Shown: positions 1 through 10,539 of the stretch, in pieces
Numbering within the stretch: the stretch's first letter is position 1
Layout of the letters: the number at the start of each line of letters is the position of its first letter
From: Phycisphaeraceae bacterium
GTDB taxonomy: Bacteria > Planctomycetota > Phycisphaerae > Phycisphaerales > Phycisphaeraceae
Length of the DNA stretch: 64,000 bases
Direction: 5' to 3'
Assembly (NCBI GenBank): GCA_020849625.1
Contig: JADLFV010000129.1
Coordinates: 16,658-80,657 of the forward strand
Notes under the pieces: model-generated
What the model was told of the DNA's origin: nothing
What the model saw: the letters and a program-made list of their open reading frames with translations, nothing else
Databases searched by the model: none
Made by a program: the position numbers and the translations under genes

Positions 1-1
1 G

Positions 2-572
2 AACCAGCCGCGCAGCACGCAGCGTCGTCCCCGGAAGGTCAAGGATGACGAGCCGGCGATCGTGAAGCGGATGCACGCGTTGGTGCGGCGTTGGCCACGG
101 TTCGGGTATCGCCGGATTCACGCGTTGCTGAGGCGTGAAGGATTCAGGATCAACCGCAAGCGGGTGTATCGGCTGTGGAAGCAGGAAGGGTTCAAAGTGC
201 CGCAAATGCAGCGTAAAAAGCGACGGTTGGGGATCAGCGCCAACGGGATCGTGCGCCGGCGTGCTGCCGGGGTCAACGACGTGTGGTGCTGGGACTTTAT
301 CCACGACCGCGATGAGCAAGGCCGGCCATTGAAGTGGCTGATCATCGAGGACGAGTTCACGCGCGAGGGGCTGGCGCTGGAGGTTGAGCGGAGCATAAAG
401 GCTGATGATGTGTTGGACGTGTTGCGTGAGTTGTTCTTGGCGCGCGGCGTGCCGCGTCACATCCGCTCGGACAACGGGCCGGAGTTCATCGCCCAGGCGA
501 TCCGTGCGTACCTGAATGCCGCCGGCGTCGAGACGTTGTATATTGAGCCGGGCGCCCCGTGGCAGAAGGATC
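2..572 (+). pseudogene. IS3-family transposase (OrfB/integrase core) fragment, open at the window edge and truncated at about 572
   Basis: Frame open from base 2 (NQPRSTQRRPRKVKDDEPAIVKRMHAL...FGYRRIHALLRREG...VWCWDFIHD...IRSDNGPEFIA...YIEPGAPWQ), typical of IS3 OrfB with rve core; homology stops abruptly after WQKDHV. Confidence 0.85.
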
Positions 573-1815
573 ATGTTGCATGTTGCACCTCGTGGGTTGA
601 GTGCGTGACGATCTGCGGGAACCGGCATCGTTCGGATAGTTTTCGCCCTTGGCTCTTGACGGGTTGGTTGTGACCAGGCGGCTCGTAAAGGCATTGGCTC
701 TTGTCATCATAAGCATAGGCCCGAAGCAAGCCGGCGTGTCGCCAGCGTTTGACCGTGGCGGTCGCGACGTGCAGTTGCTCTGCCATTTCCTCCATGGTCA
801 GCATACCTTTCTCTCGCAGTCGTTCATAGCGACTACGCAGGTGGTAGGTGCGACGAACGCGTGCCACCATTCCCGTGGTGTAGGTCGCCCCCTGGCCGGC
901 GTGCAACCCCTGTTGGTTCAATTGCCAGGCGACTTGCCCGTCGGTGTGATGATCGAGTAACTGGTCAATCCGGGCGATGACTTGAGGATTGGTTTTTCTC
1001 AGTTCCCAGGCTCCCCGCAGTGCGGGTACCGACAAGGTGCGCTGCGCGCCGCCCTTAAAGCGGATCTGCACGGTGATCTGATCGGTCTTGACGAGTGTGA
1101 CGTCTTCGAGCAACAGGCGAACCATCCGCTTGCGTTCCCGGTCGGGTGTTTGCGGATCGCGCCAGACAGAGGGGAAGTCGTCAGCCAAGGCCAGTATGCG
1201 CCGCTGGGCCTGTTCATCGAGGACCCGCCGGTCCGCTTCCCGTTGCCGTTCGTATTGTTGTTGTGCCTCGTCCAGTGCCCGCAGCGACTGATTCCATTCG
1301 GCTTCCAGCGTATCGGCCACCAGCCGATTGTCGGGATCGACTTGCATGTATCGGCGTTTGGCCAGATCGGCTTCGAAGCGTGCCCGCTCGACCTGCTGGC
1401 ACCGCAACCGGTCCGCCTCTTGCAGACGCGTTTGCAGTTCTTGCTGCACGGCCCACACCAGGTGGAGGTTCATCGGTTCGACGGACTGTAGCAGCAATTG
1501 GGCGATGGCCTCGTCGATAGCGGCGCCGGGTACGCACTGGCAGATCCGGTGACCGTTCTCAATTCCGTCGCGTTGACACACATAATCGGGGACAAAACGG
1601 CCTCGTCGGGCATGATAGCGCACCGTCATCCGCTGGCCGCAAAGGCCGCAGATCACCAGCCCCTGTAGCAGTGCCGGCCCCTGACCCGGTGGACTCTGAC
1701 GTCGGTCGTGCCCATGTGTCTGGGCGCAGGCATGCAGTTGTTGCTGGTTCCGTTGATAGTCTGACCAACTGATGTAGCCTGGATGGGCCTCGGGGATAAG
1801 CACTTGCCACTGGTC
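571..1815 (-). pseudogene. Large serine recombinase C-terminal part (zinc-ribbon, coiled coil, C-terminal HTH); catalytic N-terminus missing
   Basis: HPGYISWSDYQRNQQQL...LVICGLCGQRMTVRYH...YVCQ...MLTMEEMAEQLHVATATVKRWRHAGLLRAYAYDDKSQCLYEPPG; no resolvase catalytic domain. Confidence 0.8.
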
Positions 1816-1829
1816 TTGAGACAGTATGG

Positions 1830-1920
1830 CAACGCACCCGACCGTGGGGGCCTTGCCATTTGTATCCAGAATGCACAGTGAAGAGCTACGCTGGTGAACA
1901 TCCAAGCCGACCGTAAGCAT
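1830..1920 (-). mobile_element. IS110-family transposase N-terminal fragment (5' end only), in frame with the recombinase remnant
   Basis: MLTVGLDVHQRSSSLCILDTNGK resembles the IS110 DEDD-domain start; switches to recombinase sequence after about 25-35 aa. Confidence 0.65.
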
Positions 1921-2016
1921 GCCGAATCTCCTTGGTTGGGGGATATGGAGCAGCCCATTATCCCCAGGCCATCAGAGCTCGTTGCATAGCTTCAGGTCTG
2001 ACCTCATTGTGTTCCG

Positions 2017-3477
2017 TTAGCGCGTATCTGGCCTTCTGCGCATGGGACGCTTGTTACCGATGTATAATCGCCAATTGGTCCCTTCGGCATTGAGTACATC
2101 AATTTGGTTGTTGGTCCTCAGGTTGTCCAACAGGCGGGTTTTGAGGTTCGCAACGACTTCCGCCACTTCAGATTGACCCAGTAGATCATTGTGCTCTTGT
2201 CTGTCACTCATGCGATCAAACAGATACTCTCGATTATCACGGGCGCTGAAGATGTACTTCCAATTCTTGTTAAGTGCCATGTACTGCGCGTCACGTTGGT
2301 GGAGGACGTGCGAAAAAACAACTCGGTCAGGGTTTCGCGGTTTACGTAAGTCAGCCCCATCTAGATCTGCGTGATGGTCAATACCGGCGGCACCGAGCAC
2401 TGTTGGAGCAATATCCACAAGGCTGACTGGGCCATCATCCACCGAGCCCTCCGGCACTATGCCCTTGCTGCTGATGATCAGGGGGACACGTGCCGAGGCT
2501 TCAAGCATGTTCTCTTTCCCCAGGCACCCCCAATCACCCAGCATGTCGCCATGGTCGGAGGTGAAGATAATCAACGTATTGTCCATCTGTCCAGATGCTT
2601 GCAATGAATCGCAAATTCGTCCAACTTGGTGATCCACGAACGAGACGCAAGCGTAATATCGAGCTATGTTTCGCTGCCACAGCCGAACATTTACCTCTCC
2701 TTCCATGTGGTAGTAATACAAATCGCTCTGTGCCTTTGCCGGCCGATCGTGGAGATAGTTCGGAGGCATGTGTGGCTCTGGCATGTCCGTGCTACAGTAC
2801 GATCGCATCCATGAATATGGAGGCGAGTAGGGCGGGTGTGGATGGACGAAACTGGCGAACAGAAACCATGGCTTCGCCTGTTTGCTTTGCTCCTCGATGA
2901 AGGCAATGGACCGATCACCAATCCACTGCGTAGGATGATGGCTCTCGGGCAGTGGCGACAGTTGGGGCAAGTAGATCATGTCGCCGAAGACACCATGAGG
3001 CTCCCGAACATGTGCGTACGGCGTGCCTTGCAGCCATTGCAGGTAGTCGTCGTCCTCGATACACGCCGGCACCTCCTCTTGCGTCTCCCGCGTCTGGAAT
3101 CCGCGCAGCGCACCGCGGTCAGGCGTGAAGTGGCATTTCCCGATGCCGTGCGTCCGAAATCCAGCATCCGTCAATAATTGCACATAGGAAGGCCGCCCGT
3201 CCATCGGCATAGGGTCGCTGTTCGACAGACATTTTGTCTTGGAGGGGTATTGTCCATAGTGCATCGATGCGCGTGCGGGCACACAGACGGGCGAGGACGA
3301 ATAGGCGGATGTAAATGCACGACCGCTTTGAATAAGCCGATCGAGATTGGGCGTCCGGATGAGGGGGTTGCCCATGGCATGAATCGCATCCGCCCGCATC
3401 TGGTCAGTCAGTATAAGAAGAATGTTCGGTCGTTTGTCTTGTGGTTCTATCATGGCGTGTATGTCGCCGGAAATCAC
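2017..3477 (-). CDS. Sulfatase (alkaline phosphatase superfamily)
   Basis: RPNILLILTDQMRADA...SSPVCVPARASM (C-x-P-x-R formylglycine motif)...FTSDHGDMLGDWG. Confidence 0.92.
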   Translation of the reverse strand: MISGDIHAMIEPQDKRPNILLILTDQMRADAIHAMGNPLIRTPNLDRLIQSGRAFTSAYSSSPVCVPARASMHYGQYPSKTKCLSNSDPMPMDGRPSYVQLLTDAGFRTHGIGKCHFTPDRGALRGFQTRETQEEVPACIEDDDYLQWLQGTPYAHVREPHGVFGDMIYLPQLSPLPESHHPTQWIGDRSIAFIEEQSKQAKPWFLFASFVHPHPPYSPPYSWMRSYCSTDMPEPHMPPNYLHDRPAKAQSDLYYYHMEGEVNVRLWQRNIARYYACVSFVDHQVGRICDSLQASGQMDNTLIIFTSDHGDMLGDWGCLGKENMLEASARVPLIISSKGIVPEGSVDDGPVSLVDIAPTVLGAAGIDHHADLDGADLRKPRNPDRVVFSHVLHQRDAQYMALNKNWKYIFSARDNREYLFDRMSDRQEHNDLLGQSEVAEVVANLKTRLLDNLRTNNQIDVLNAEGTNWRLYIGNKRPMRRRPDTR

Positions 3478-3587
3478 AGAGGTAAGAAACGCCTATGATA
3501 TGCCATTAAAATAGGCATACTCCCAGCTCAAGCAAATCGCTCTGCGGTAGTAAGTCAACGGTGTCGTACTATTTGACATAGTCTTTT

Positions 3588-4706
3588 TCAGTACCTTCCA
3601 TATTCTCTCCCGACTTCATACATGCGAATGACATTATCGAGCGGTGAGTTGTCCTGGATCGAGTGGGTTGGTGCGAAGCAGTATCCGCCGCTGGGTTTCA
3701 TGACGTCGAGGGTGTCTCGGCAGACACGTTCGACATCGTCCGCCGTGCCGTACGCCAACGGGCCGGCCGTGCTGATGCAACCGTGGAAGGACAGGCGATC
3801 GCCGAAGGCCCGTTTCAGCCGGGCTGGTTCCATGTTCCTTGCCTCTGGTTGCACGGCATCAACGGCGGTAATGCCCATATCGATAAGTTCGTCGTACACC
3901 CAACTACAACTTCCGCAGGAATGTACCATTACCGGGATGTCGTAACTGGCCGCAAGGTCGATGTACTGCTGGTGAAACGGCTTCAAGGTGGCGCGATACA
4001 TATCCAGACTGATCAACGGTGCATGTTGTGTGCCCAAGTCTTCGCCCATCCAGAGGAAATCGATCATCCCTTGGGCTTTGTCCAGGGCGCGATCAAGGAT
4101 GGCTAACTGGATTTTTACGCGGCGCTGGGTTAGCAGCCGTCCGGCCGGCTCATCCAATGCCAGGTCCATCATGACCTGCTCCATTGATCGCAGCATGCCG
4201 TTGGTGTTGATGATGTCGGCAATATGCGGACCGCCGATGAAGACGGCATAGTCGGCAACACGCTTGCACTTTTCCAAGATCACGTCGTAGTCGAAATCGT
4301 CTGGATCAGGCATCTTCCACACCGCAATGGCTGATTCATCAGCGTCGCGCAATGGAAAGCTTGTATATTCCCAGTAGCCGCCGGCCTCGTTCTGGATCCA
4401 TCGCTTCTGTATGCCCCAGTTATCGGTCTTTACGTCCGAGTCGGGAGGGCTCTCGTACAAATTCGGTCCGATGTAGTTGGGGCCGACAGTGCGGAAATCG
4501 ACTCCAAGCGCGTCCATCAGCGCTAACTCGCTCTCGACGGTGACCTCCACCGGGATGCCGTAGTGCGCCTTGAGCTCGCGATGCACCTTCGACGCATGGC
4601 GTTCGTAGTTGATGTAATTGATAGGCACTCGGTCCGGTTCACTGTGGGCGAAGGCAGCCAGCACGCGTTCTTTGGGTTTCATAAGTCGGCTTTTGTTTGA
4701 GGTCAT
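3588..4706 (-). CDS. Uroporphyrinogen decarboxylase (URO-D)-like family protein, MtaA/CmuA-like
   Basis: MKPKERVLAAFAHSEPDRVPI start; ...FLWMGEDLGTQHAPLIS...VMVHSCGS...; 4-bp overlap with upstream ORF. Confidence 0.85.
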   Translation of the reverse strand: MTSNKSRLMKPKERVLAAFAHSEPDRVPINYINYERHASKVHRELKAHYGIPVEVTVESELALMDALGVDFRTVGPNYIGPNLYESPPDSDVKTDNWGIQKRWIQNEAGGYWEYTSFPLRDADESAIAVWKMPDPDDFDYDVILEKCKRVADYAVFIGGPHIADIINTNGMLRSMEQVMMDLALDEPAGRLLTQRRVKIQLAILDRALDKAQGMIDFLWMGEDLGTQHAPLISLDMYRATLKPFHQQYIDLAASYDIPVMVHSCGSCSWVYDELIDMGITAVDAVQPEARNMEPARLKRAFGDRLSFHGCISTAGPLAYGTADDVERVCRDTLDVMKPSGGYCFAPTHSIQDNSPLDNVIRMYEVGREYGRY

Positions 4707-6949
4707 CTGTCGACACGTACCTCAACAATTCGTGCCTGGTCGCTCCCCCAAGTCTTGGTGACCTCAACGGTTATCGCGGTAGTGGTAACGGATTCGAAAG
4801 TGCGCCGAACGATTCGGCACGTGTTGTCTTCGAGCGCGAACAGACGTCGGCGTTGGCCAGAGACTTGAGCGTAGACCGCACAGTCGCGCACTAGTTCCGT
4901 GGGCGAACCGCCACTGCACCATTCGAGACGGGTAAGGTCAAGGTTGTTGTCGAAGACCAGCTCTACGACCGAAACCGAAGTGGGCTGGTCCCAGGTAAGG
5001 ATCAGTGATTGCGGCAGACTGGCTTCGCTGATCCAGACATTGCTGCGCGATTCGGGACGCGTAACGCCGGTGAGCACTTCGCGAGGCCCGAAACAGTGCG
5101 TGGGCGGGGTAAGCCGGATGGCGAAGGCACCACGGATCCGGCGCATAAACCAGGCATCAGTCTCAAATATCTGAGGCTCAAACTTGCCGGCCTGTGTGGC
5201 TGGCGGCTCTTGCTGGCTGTAGCCGCAGGAAACGCCTTCGGACGCGGGTTCCAGGCAAACCCAATAGACCGTGTCAGGTGTGAGTGTGCGCTTGGGGAGC
5301 GAGAAGAGTATGTCGTGCTCGCCCGGCGAAAGCTCTTGCTCAACGGAGAGCAGGTTTTCTTGGTTGTTGAAGTCATCGATGCGAAGGCCCTCTCGCAGAT
5401 GGAGGGTTACCGTGATTGGATGGTTCGTCTCATTTCGTAGTGGGACGCGCACGGAATCGAGTTGGTCGCCAGAGATGATAAAACTTTGCGCGATCTTCTG
5501 TGGGATGGCATACCAGCTTTCCCTTGGGGGAAATACAAGCGTCGCTTCTGAGGAAGCAGTTGCTATGGCGGCGGCGGCTAGGCCGACGTCGCGCTTGCCA
5601 CCTGGAATGTAGCAATCCTGCGCTAAGAGTCGTTGCTGCAAGCTTCTGATGTGCTTCGAGCCCACTTGGCGCGGCGTGCAACGGTTCTCGATGCAGAGGG
5701 CCGCGGCGCTGCCGACGGCCTGTCCCATGACTGCGCAGGTGGCCATCACGCGCGTCGTGCCCATGGCGACGTGAGACGTGCTGATGTTGCGGCCCGCGAA
5801 CATCAGGTTGTTGATGGTCTTGGCGTATAGACAACGGAACGGTATGGTATGGCGACCGCGAAGCAGGTGTCCCTTCCAGTAGCGATCTGGTGCCGCCGCG
5901 ACCCCCTTGGGATTGTGCAAGTCAATGTGCCATCCGCCATAGGCAACGGCGTCAGGAAAGACGCGGCAGCTTTCGGCATCCTCCTGGGTCATGATGTAGT
6001 CGCCGATGAAACGGCGTGAGTCCCTTCGTCCCGGAACCCAACCCACATGCTCGAGCACGAGATTGTCCGCGCCGTGATCACCCTGATTCTTGATATGATC
6101 CCAAACGCCAAGCGCATAGCGATAAAGTTCGTCGCGGACAGTCTCAGCATCTGCGAAGGGTTCCAACTCGCCGCCATATTCGATCCACCAGTAGCCACCG
6201 CCGGTACCGAGCAATGGCGGAAGCTTGTGCGGTGCATCACGTGTGCCGCCGGGGAAATCGTCGTCGGTCTTGAAGATGTGAATCCACGGCGGCGGTTTGA
6301 ACGGGATGGGCTGGCCCATGTCGCGGACCCGCATGTAGATCGTGCAACCCATCCGCTTGCCGTCTGCAACGGGTTCGGCAAGGGTTTCGCCGAACTGGTC
6401 CTTGGCCTCCCGCCCCATCATGAACGGAGCGCCAGCTTCGGCGGCAACGCGTCCGTCACCGGAGCAATCGATGAAGATAGTGCTGGAGACGGTGAAGGCG
6501 CGTTCAGTCGTAGGCTGCTCGCAGTCAACACGCACAATCCGTCCGTTCTCGACCGTGGGATTCCGGACGAGTGTATTGAGGTAAACGTCCAGCCGCTCTT
6601 GCTCCCGGCATGCTTCCCACAGCACCAGACTCCAGATTGAAGGCGATTGAAGCGGATTTGGGAAGTTGACGTTGCGCTCAAAAAGTTCATTAATGATGCC
6701 AGTTTCGCGGGAGAACCGGTAGTGTCCCAGTTCGTCTGCTCCTTGGATCTTAACGCCGATCTCGGCGCTGGAGTTACCGCCCAAGACTGGCCGGTCTTGC
6801 AGTAGACCGGTTCTCGCCCCTTGCCGGGCTGATGCCAAGGCAGCACAGACACCAGCCATGCCACCGCCTATGACGACCACGTCGTAATGATAGTTGTCGA
6901 TTTGGTCTTTCATACAATTGTTGTGCAATGCTTTATTCAGTAGCAACAC
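4703..6949 (-). CDS. FAD-dependent oxidoreductase (large secondary-metabolism / xanthan-lyase-annotated type)
   Basis: YDVVVIGGGMAGVCAALASARQGARTGLLQDRPVLGGNSSAEIGV Rossmann FAD motif; FRCLYAKTINNLMFAGRNISTSHVAMGTTRVMATCAVMGQAVG. Confidence 0.88.
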   Translation of the reverse strand: MLLLNKALHNNCMKDQIDNYHYDVVVIGGGMAGVCAALASARQGARTGLLQDRPVLGGNSSAEIGVKIQGADELGHYRFSRETGIINELFERNVNFPNPLQSPSIWSLVLWEACREQERLDVYLNTLVRNPTVENGRIVRVDCEQPTTERAFTVSSTIFIDCSGDGRVAAEAGAPFMMGREAKDQFGETLAEPVADGKRMGCTIYMRVRDMGQPIPFKPPPWIHIFKTDDDFPGGTRDAPHKLPPLLGTGGGYWWIEYGGELEPFADAETVRDELYRYALGVWDHIKNQGDHGADNLVLEHVGWVPGRRDSRRFIGDYIMTQEDAESCRVFPDAVAYGGWHIDLHNPKGVAAAPDRYWKGHLLRGRHTIPFRCLYAKTINNLMFAGRNISTSHVAMGTTRVMATCAVMGQAVGSAAALCIENRCTPRQVGSKHIRSLQQRLLAQDCYIPGGKRDVGLAAAAIATASSEATLVFPPRESWYAIPQKIAQSFIISGDQLDSVRVPLRNETNHPITVTLHLREGLRIDDFNNQENLLSVEQELSPGEHDILFSLPKRTLTPDTVYWVCLEPASEGVSCGYSQQEPPATQAGKFEPQIFETDAWFMRRIRGAFAIRLTPPTHCFGPREVLTGVTRPESRSNVWISEASLPQSLILTWDQPTSVSVVELVFDNNLDLTRLEWCSGGSPTELVRDCAVYAQVSGQRRRLFALEDNTCRIVRRTFESVTTTAITVEVTKTWGSDQARIVEVRVDR

Positions 6950-6969
6950 GAAATAACAAGGACAGTTCC

Positions 6970-7980
6970 TTATTTGATACTGACCACTCGACCAACTGCG
7001 GCGGATTCATACGCGCCGGTGGCAATTCTAAGAACTGCGATAGCTTCATCGAACTTCGGCACCGCATCGTTAAGGCCATTCACGAAGTCCACAAAACGTC
7101 GAACCCCATAAGGAATCGGATTCCAACGATCTTTAAACTCCTCTGCTTCAATGACGATCCCGTCTTTCTCAACACGTAGGTTCTTCGTGTCGCGGATAGA
7201 GATGACATGAGATTCAGTCATGATATCCATATTCACCCCCCATCCGCCGTTACCTACGCAACCGTTAGCCATGGAGGTCACAGCACCGCCTTCGTGACGT
7301 ATGGTCAGCAGTGCCAGATCTTCAACATCTGGAGTTACGGAAATACCCTCACGGGCTTCCGAGAACTCAAGCGTGTGCGTCGTCGCCACCACGTCCATGG
7401 CCGGTGGCATGATCGAGTTGACAAAGTCAAGCAGGTGTCCAGCGTTCTCAACTAAGAATCCGCCGCCAGTCTCCCTCATCCAGAACCAATCCGGTGGCAC
7501 AAAGATGCCGGCGCGAGCCGGAGTCATGTACTTCAGCCAGATCCACTCTGGCGTACCGTATTTCCCACTGTCGAGCATTTCTTTGATCTTACGAAAAATT
7601 GGCAGATTCCGAGCCCCAAAGTTCACCATTAACTTCACCCCGGCGTTCTTGCATGCATCCTGCATACGCAGGGCTTGTTCTAGCGAGATGGCGAGAGGTT
7701 TCTCGCACAAAATATGCTTGCCGGCACGTGCCGCCGGTATGACGATCTGCTCCCGAATAGATGGCGGCGTGGCGACAGTTACCGCTATGATGTCAGGATC
7801 CTGCAATGCTTCGTGAAAATCGGTGGCGTATCTCACGCCACCACATTGTTCTGAGACTTGTTTAGCCAGGCACTCGTTCTGATCCACCACCATCGAGAGC
7901 GTAACGCCTTCGATACCATTGAGTGTGTTGGCATGGTTGGCGCCGGCGCCGCCGACGCCGATGACTGCGATCTTGGTCAT
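6970..7980 (-). CDS. Gfo/Idh/MocA family oxidoreductase
   Basis: MTKIAVIGVGGAGANHANTLNGIEGV...HILCEKPLAISLEQA. Confidence 0.92.
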   Translation of the reverse strand: MTKIAVIGVGGAGANHANTLNGIEGVTLSMVVDQNECLAKQVSEQCGGVRYATDFHEALQDPDIIAVTVATPPSIREQIVIPAARAGKHILCEKPLAISLEQALRMQDACKNAGVKLMVNFGARNLPIFRKIKEMLDSGKYGTPEWIWLKYMTPARAGIFVPPDWFWMRETGGGFLVENAGHLLDFVNSIMPPAMDVVATTHTLEFSEAREGISVTPDVEDLALLTIRHEGGAVTSMANGCVGNGGWGVNMDIMTESHVISIRDTKNLRVEKDGIVIEAEEFKDRWNPIPYGVRRFVDFVNGLNDAVPKFDEAIAVLRIATGAYESAAVGRVVSIK

Positions 7981-7993
7981 GGCTTACTTCCGT

Positions 7994-8812
7994 TTAGTTC
8001 CGAAGATTGTTAATGAAGTCGACACAGTCCTTCATGGCTGTGGCCTGTTCGCCATCGACGAAGCATTCAAACGAGTACGAGTTCTTGTAGTTAATCGCTT
8101 TGAGCGCTGCGAAGATCGGCGCAAAATCTGTATGACCTTGTCCGGGGAGAAACCGATTTGAATCAACCAGGTGAACATGCTCTATAAAGTCTCCGAACCT
8201 ACGTATAGTCGCGCCTATGTCCTTCTCTTCGATGTTCATGTGATAGGTGTCCGCGATTACGCCGAGCCCCTTGCCGCCAACTATTCGACAGACGTCGACG
8301 GCCTGCTCCACACGATTGATCAGGTGTGTTTCGTAACGGTTTACGGGCTCGATTAGGACCTTGCAGTTGACAGACTCAGCATGCGCGTTCAAACAAGCGA
8401 GCGCGTCGCAGAGCACTTCCATTTGTAATTGTTGGGCGCTTTTGTAGGGCAGCAAATCCGCTATCTGCGGCATATGTTTAAAAATTGGTACCATGATCAT
8501 ACCGACCGCGCCGAGTTCAGCTCCGAGTGTAAGCAGGCGATTCATGTCGCTCATTGCCATTTCGCGCTTCTCTCTATCCGCATGCAGCAGGCTGCCGCGA
8601 AATCCCGAGCAGACGGCGCTAATCTCCAGTCCAGTCTCTTTAAGGACCTTTTTGACGCGTGGTACCGCTCCGTCGAGTCCCTGTCCCCAGATCTCGATCA
8701 TGTCGCATCCAAGTTCGCGCAAGTACGCCGCTCGAGCTTCGAACGTGTCGCCGATTCCGAGATCAGGAAAATAAAACCCACCCTCGAGTGTAATAAGTGA
8801 CGATAGCTTCAT
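7994..8812 (-). CDS. Sugar phosphate isomerase/epimerase-like TIM barrel (AP endonuclease 2 family)
   Basis: KVLIEPVNRYETHLINRVEQAVDVCRIVGGKGLGVIADTYHMNIEEKDIGATIRRFGDFIEHVHLVDSNRFLPGQGHTDFAPIFAAL. Confidence 0.9.
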   Translation of the reverse strand: MKLSSLITLEGGFYFPDLGIGDTFEARAAYLRELGCDMIEIWGQGLDGAVPRVKKVLKETGLEISAVCSGFRGSLLHADREKREMAMSDMNRLLTLGAELGAVGMIMVPIFKHMPQIADLLPYKSAQQLQMEVLCDALACLNAHAESVNCKVLIEPVNRYETHLINRVEQAVDVCRIVGGKGLGVIADTYHMNIEEKDIGATIRRFGDFIEHVHLVDSNRFLPGQGHTDFAPIFAALKAINYKNSYSFECFVDGEQATAMKDCVDFINNLRN

Positions 8813-9021
8813 TGTGCCTTCCTTGTTCCAATGGACAGCCCGATTCGCTCAATGCCGGATTTCCAGCTCTCGCGTACGTTGTAGTATCGCAGCAGTTCAT
8901 TATTGTACAGCTTGACGCCGGTTTGATAAGCGAGACTGCCTTTCCAACCGGGCTCTGGCTTGAGGATCGGGTTGCACGGCATGCATGCCACCCCCGCGAT
9001 GTCCGCCCCACGTAAATGCAT
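8809..9021 (-). pseudogene. Short coupled ORF resembling the N-terminal part of a GH43/GH130-like glycosidase (probable truncated gene)
   Basis: NPILKPEPGWKGSLAYQTGVKLYNNELLRYYNVRESWKSGIERIGLSIG; TGA overlaps the ATG of the next gene (ATGA). Confidence 0.4.
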
Positions 9022-9113
9022 CAGATTACGGAATCAGGCCCTGGATCGGGTCGGGGAGCCTTGTCAATTATTAATTGTGCGATGACTTTTGTGGCGTACT
9101 ATCCAAGCCGGCT

Positions 9114-9902
9114 TTAATCGATGCTCATCGTGCCCCATCTGGCCGGAGAATTGTAATTACCAACCGATGATTCCTCGGCATCCAAACCATCAATGAGTAA
9201 TCCAAATTGACGGCTGGTAACGTCCTGCCACTTCCGATAGTTAGTGCTACCGTCCATTCTCGCATAATTCTTCCCGCCCTCGTGGGGTCTGTCGTTAAAC
9301 ATTATGGGGTAGTTGAACCGCATCCACCCGCTCCACCCAGCTTCCGTCATAGAAGGTTGAATGCTATTGCCCCAGTGAGGACGTATGACTGAAGCCCCGT
9401 CCACCACTGAATTGCAACTGAAAGTGATGATATCGGTACGTTTGTAGATGCCTAAATCACCAAAATGGGTGACTATTCCATTGGCTACGTAAGCGAACTT
9501 ATTATCGTCATCAGGGGGATAGCTTAGACCAATAGTCCAGCCCCAATCGAGATCCAATTCAGGACAGATATAAGAACCAATATTGCCATCGATATACTTG
9601 TGAATCAGTAGGCCCCACGAGGGGACCTTCTTGTTGTATGTCAATGGAAGGGTTACAACCCATTGACTAAAATATGGCCTTCCACTGTTGCTGGCGTGCT
9701 GCCACGGCCATGTGTCCTTCTCATCCGTCGCGTAGGCCATCGCACCATTCTGCAGTTGCCGTACATAGGCAGCACATGTGATTTGCCTGCCGGATTCACG
9801 CGCCTTTTTCAACGCAGGCAAGAGAATCGAAATGAGCAGAGCTATAATGGAAATAACGACCAGTAATTCAATCAACGTAAAGCCGTTTCGGTGAGCCTTC
9901 AT
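9114..9902 (-). CDS. Prepilin-type N-terminal methylation domain protein with H-X9-DG motif
   Basis: [50 protein letters not shown] near the C-terminus matches H-X9-DG. Confidence 0.88.
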   Translation of the reverse strand: MKAHRNGFTLIELLVVISIIALLISILLPALKKARESGRQITCAAYVRQLQNGAMAYATDEKDTWPWQHASNSGRPYFSQWVVTLPLTYNKKVPSWGLLIHKYIDGNIGSYICPELDLDWGWTIGLSYPPDDDNKFAYVANGIVTHFGDLGIYKRTDIITFSCNSVVDGASVIRPHWGNSIQPSMTEAGWSGWMRFNYPIMFNDRPHEGGKNYARMDGSTNYRKWQDVTSRQFGLLIDGLDAEESSVGNYNSPARWGTMSID

Positions 9903-10539
9903 ATCTCATTAATCCTTTCTAGAAGGGCCTGCATCACGAGGACCGGGTATGCAAAGCGTGTCCGACGTGAGAATCAATGGCCCAGATGATGCTGTAGGCC
10001 GGCACACTCAACAGTTCTCATATAGTGCCTCACAAACCTCACCTAACGACGCATGCAGCAAATGCCTATCTCCAACACATTTCAATCAAGCGATCAATCA
10101 AGCAGAAGCACCCCCTCAAGGGCCGCCCTCCATGCCAGTAAAACCACCGAGCCTTACATCGCTTACCCAAAATATCGATACATTATGATACAGATAGCTG
10201 CATAATCTGTCAAGCTCGTTATGACCTGAATAGGCGGCATGGCCCCAAAAATATTATATTATATGTGATATCAGATGGTTATGAATTTTTCGCCGTCATG
10301 CATTCGATAATTCATCCAATCGCAACACATCTTCATTGACAACGAGAATGTATTGTGTCAATGTATGTATGTGCGATGTATCTTCGTTCGAACGCTTCGG
10401 GATTCGTATCGCCCTTAAGGGTTTTACCGGAGTCTTACGTACATCGTTCTACTGTCAAGGCGCTTGTAAGGGAGGCAGCAACAACTCGGAACACTCGTTA
10501 GTTTTTTCACTGCATCGCCCCGACTTCGACCACGAACAG

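Noticed and set aside
10190-10330. AT-rich tract with TATTATATTATATGTGATATCAGAT as a replication origin or phage attachment site
   Set aside because: No DnaA-box cluster, dnaA/dnaN genes or integrase nearby; probably only promoter DNA of an AT-rich island.
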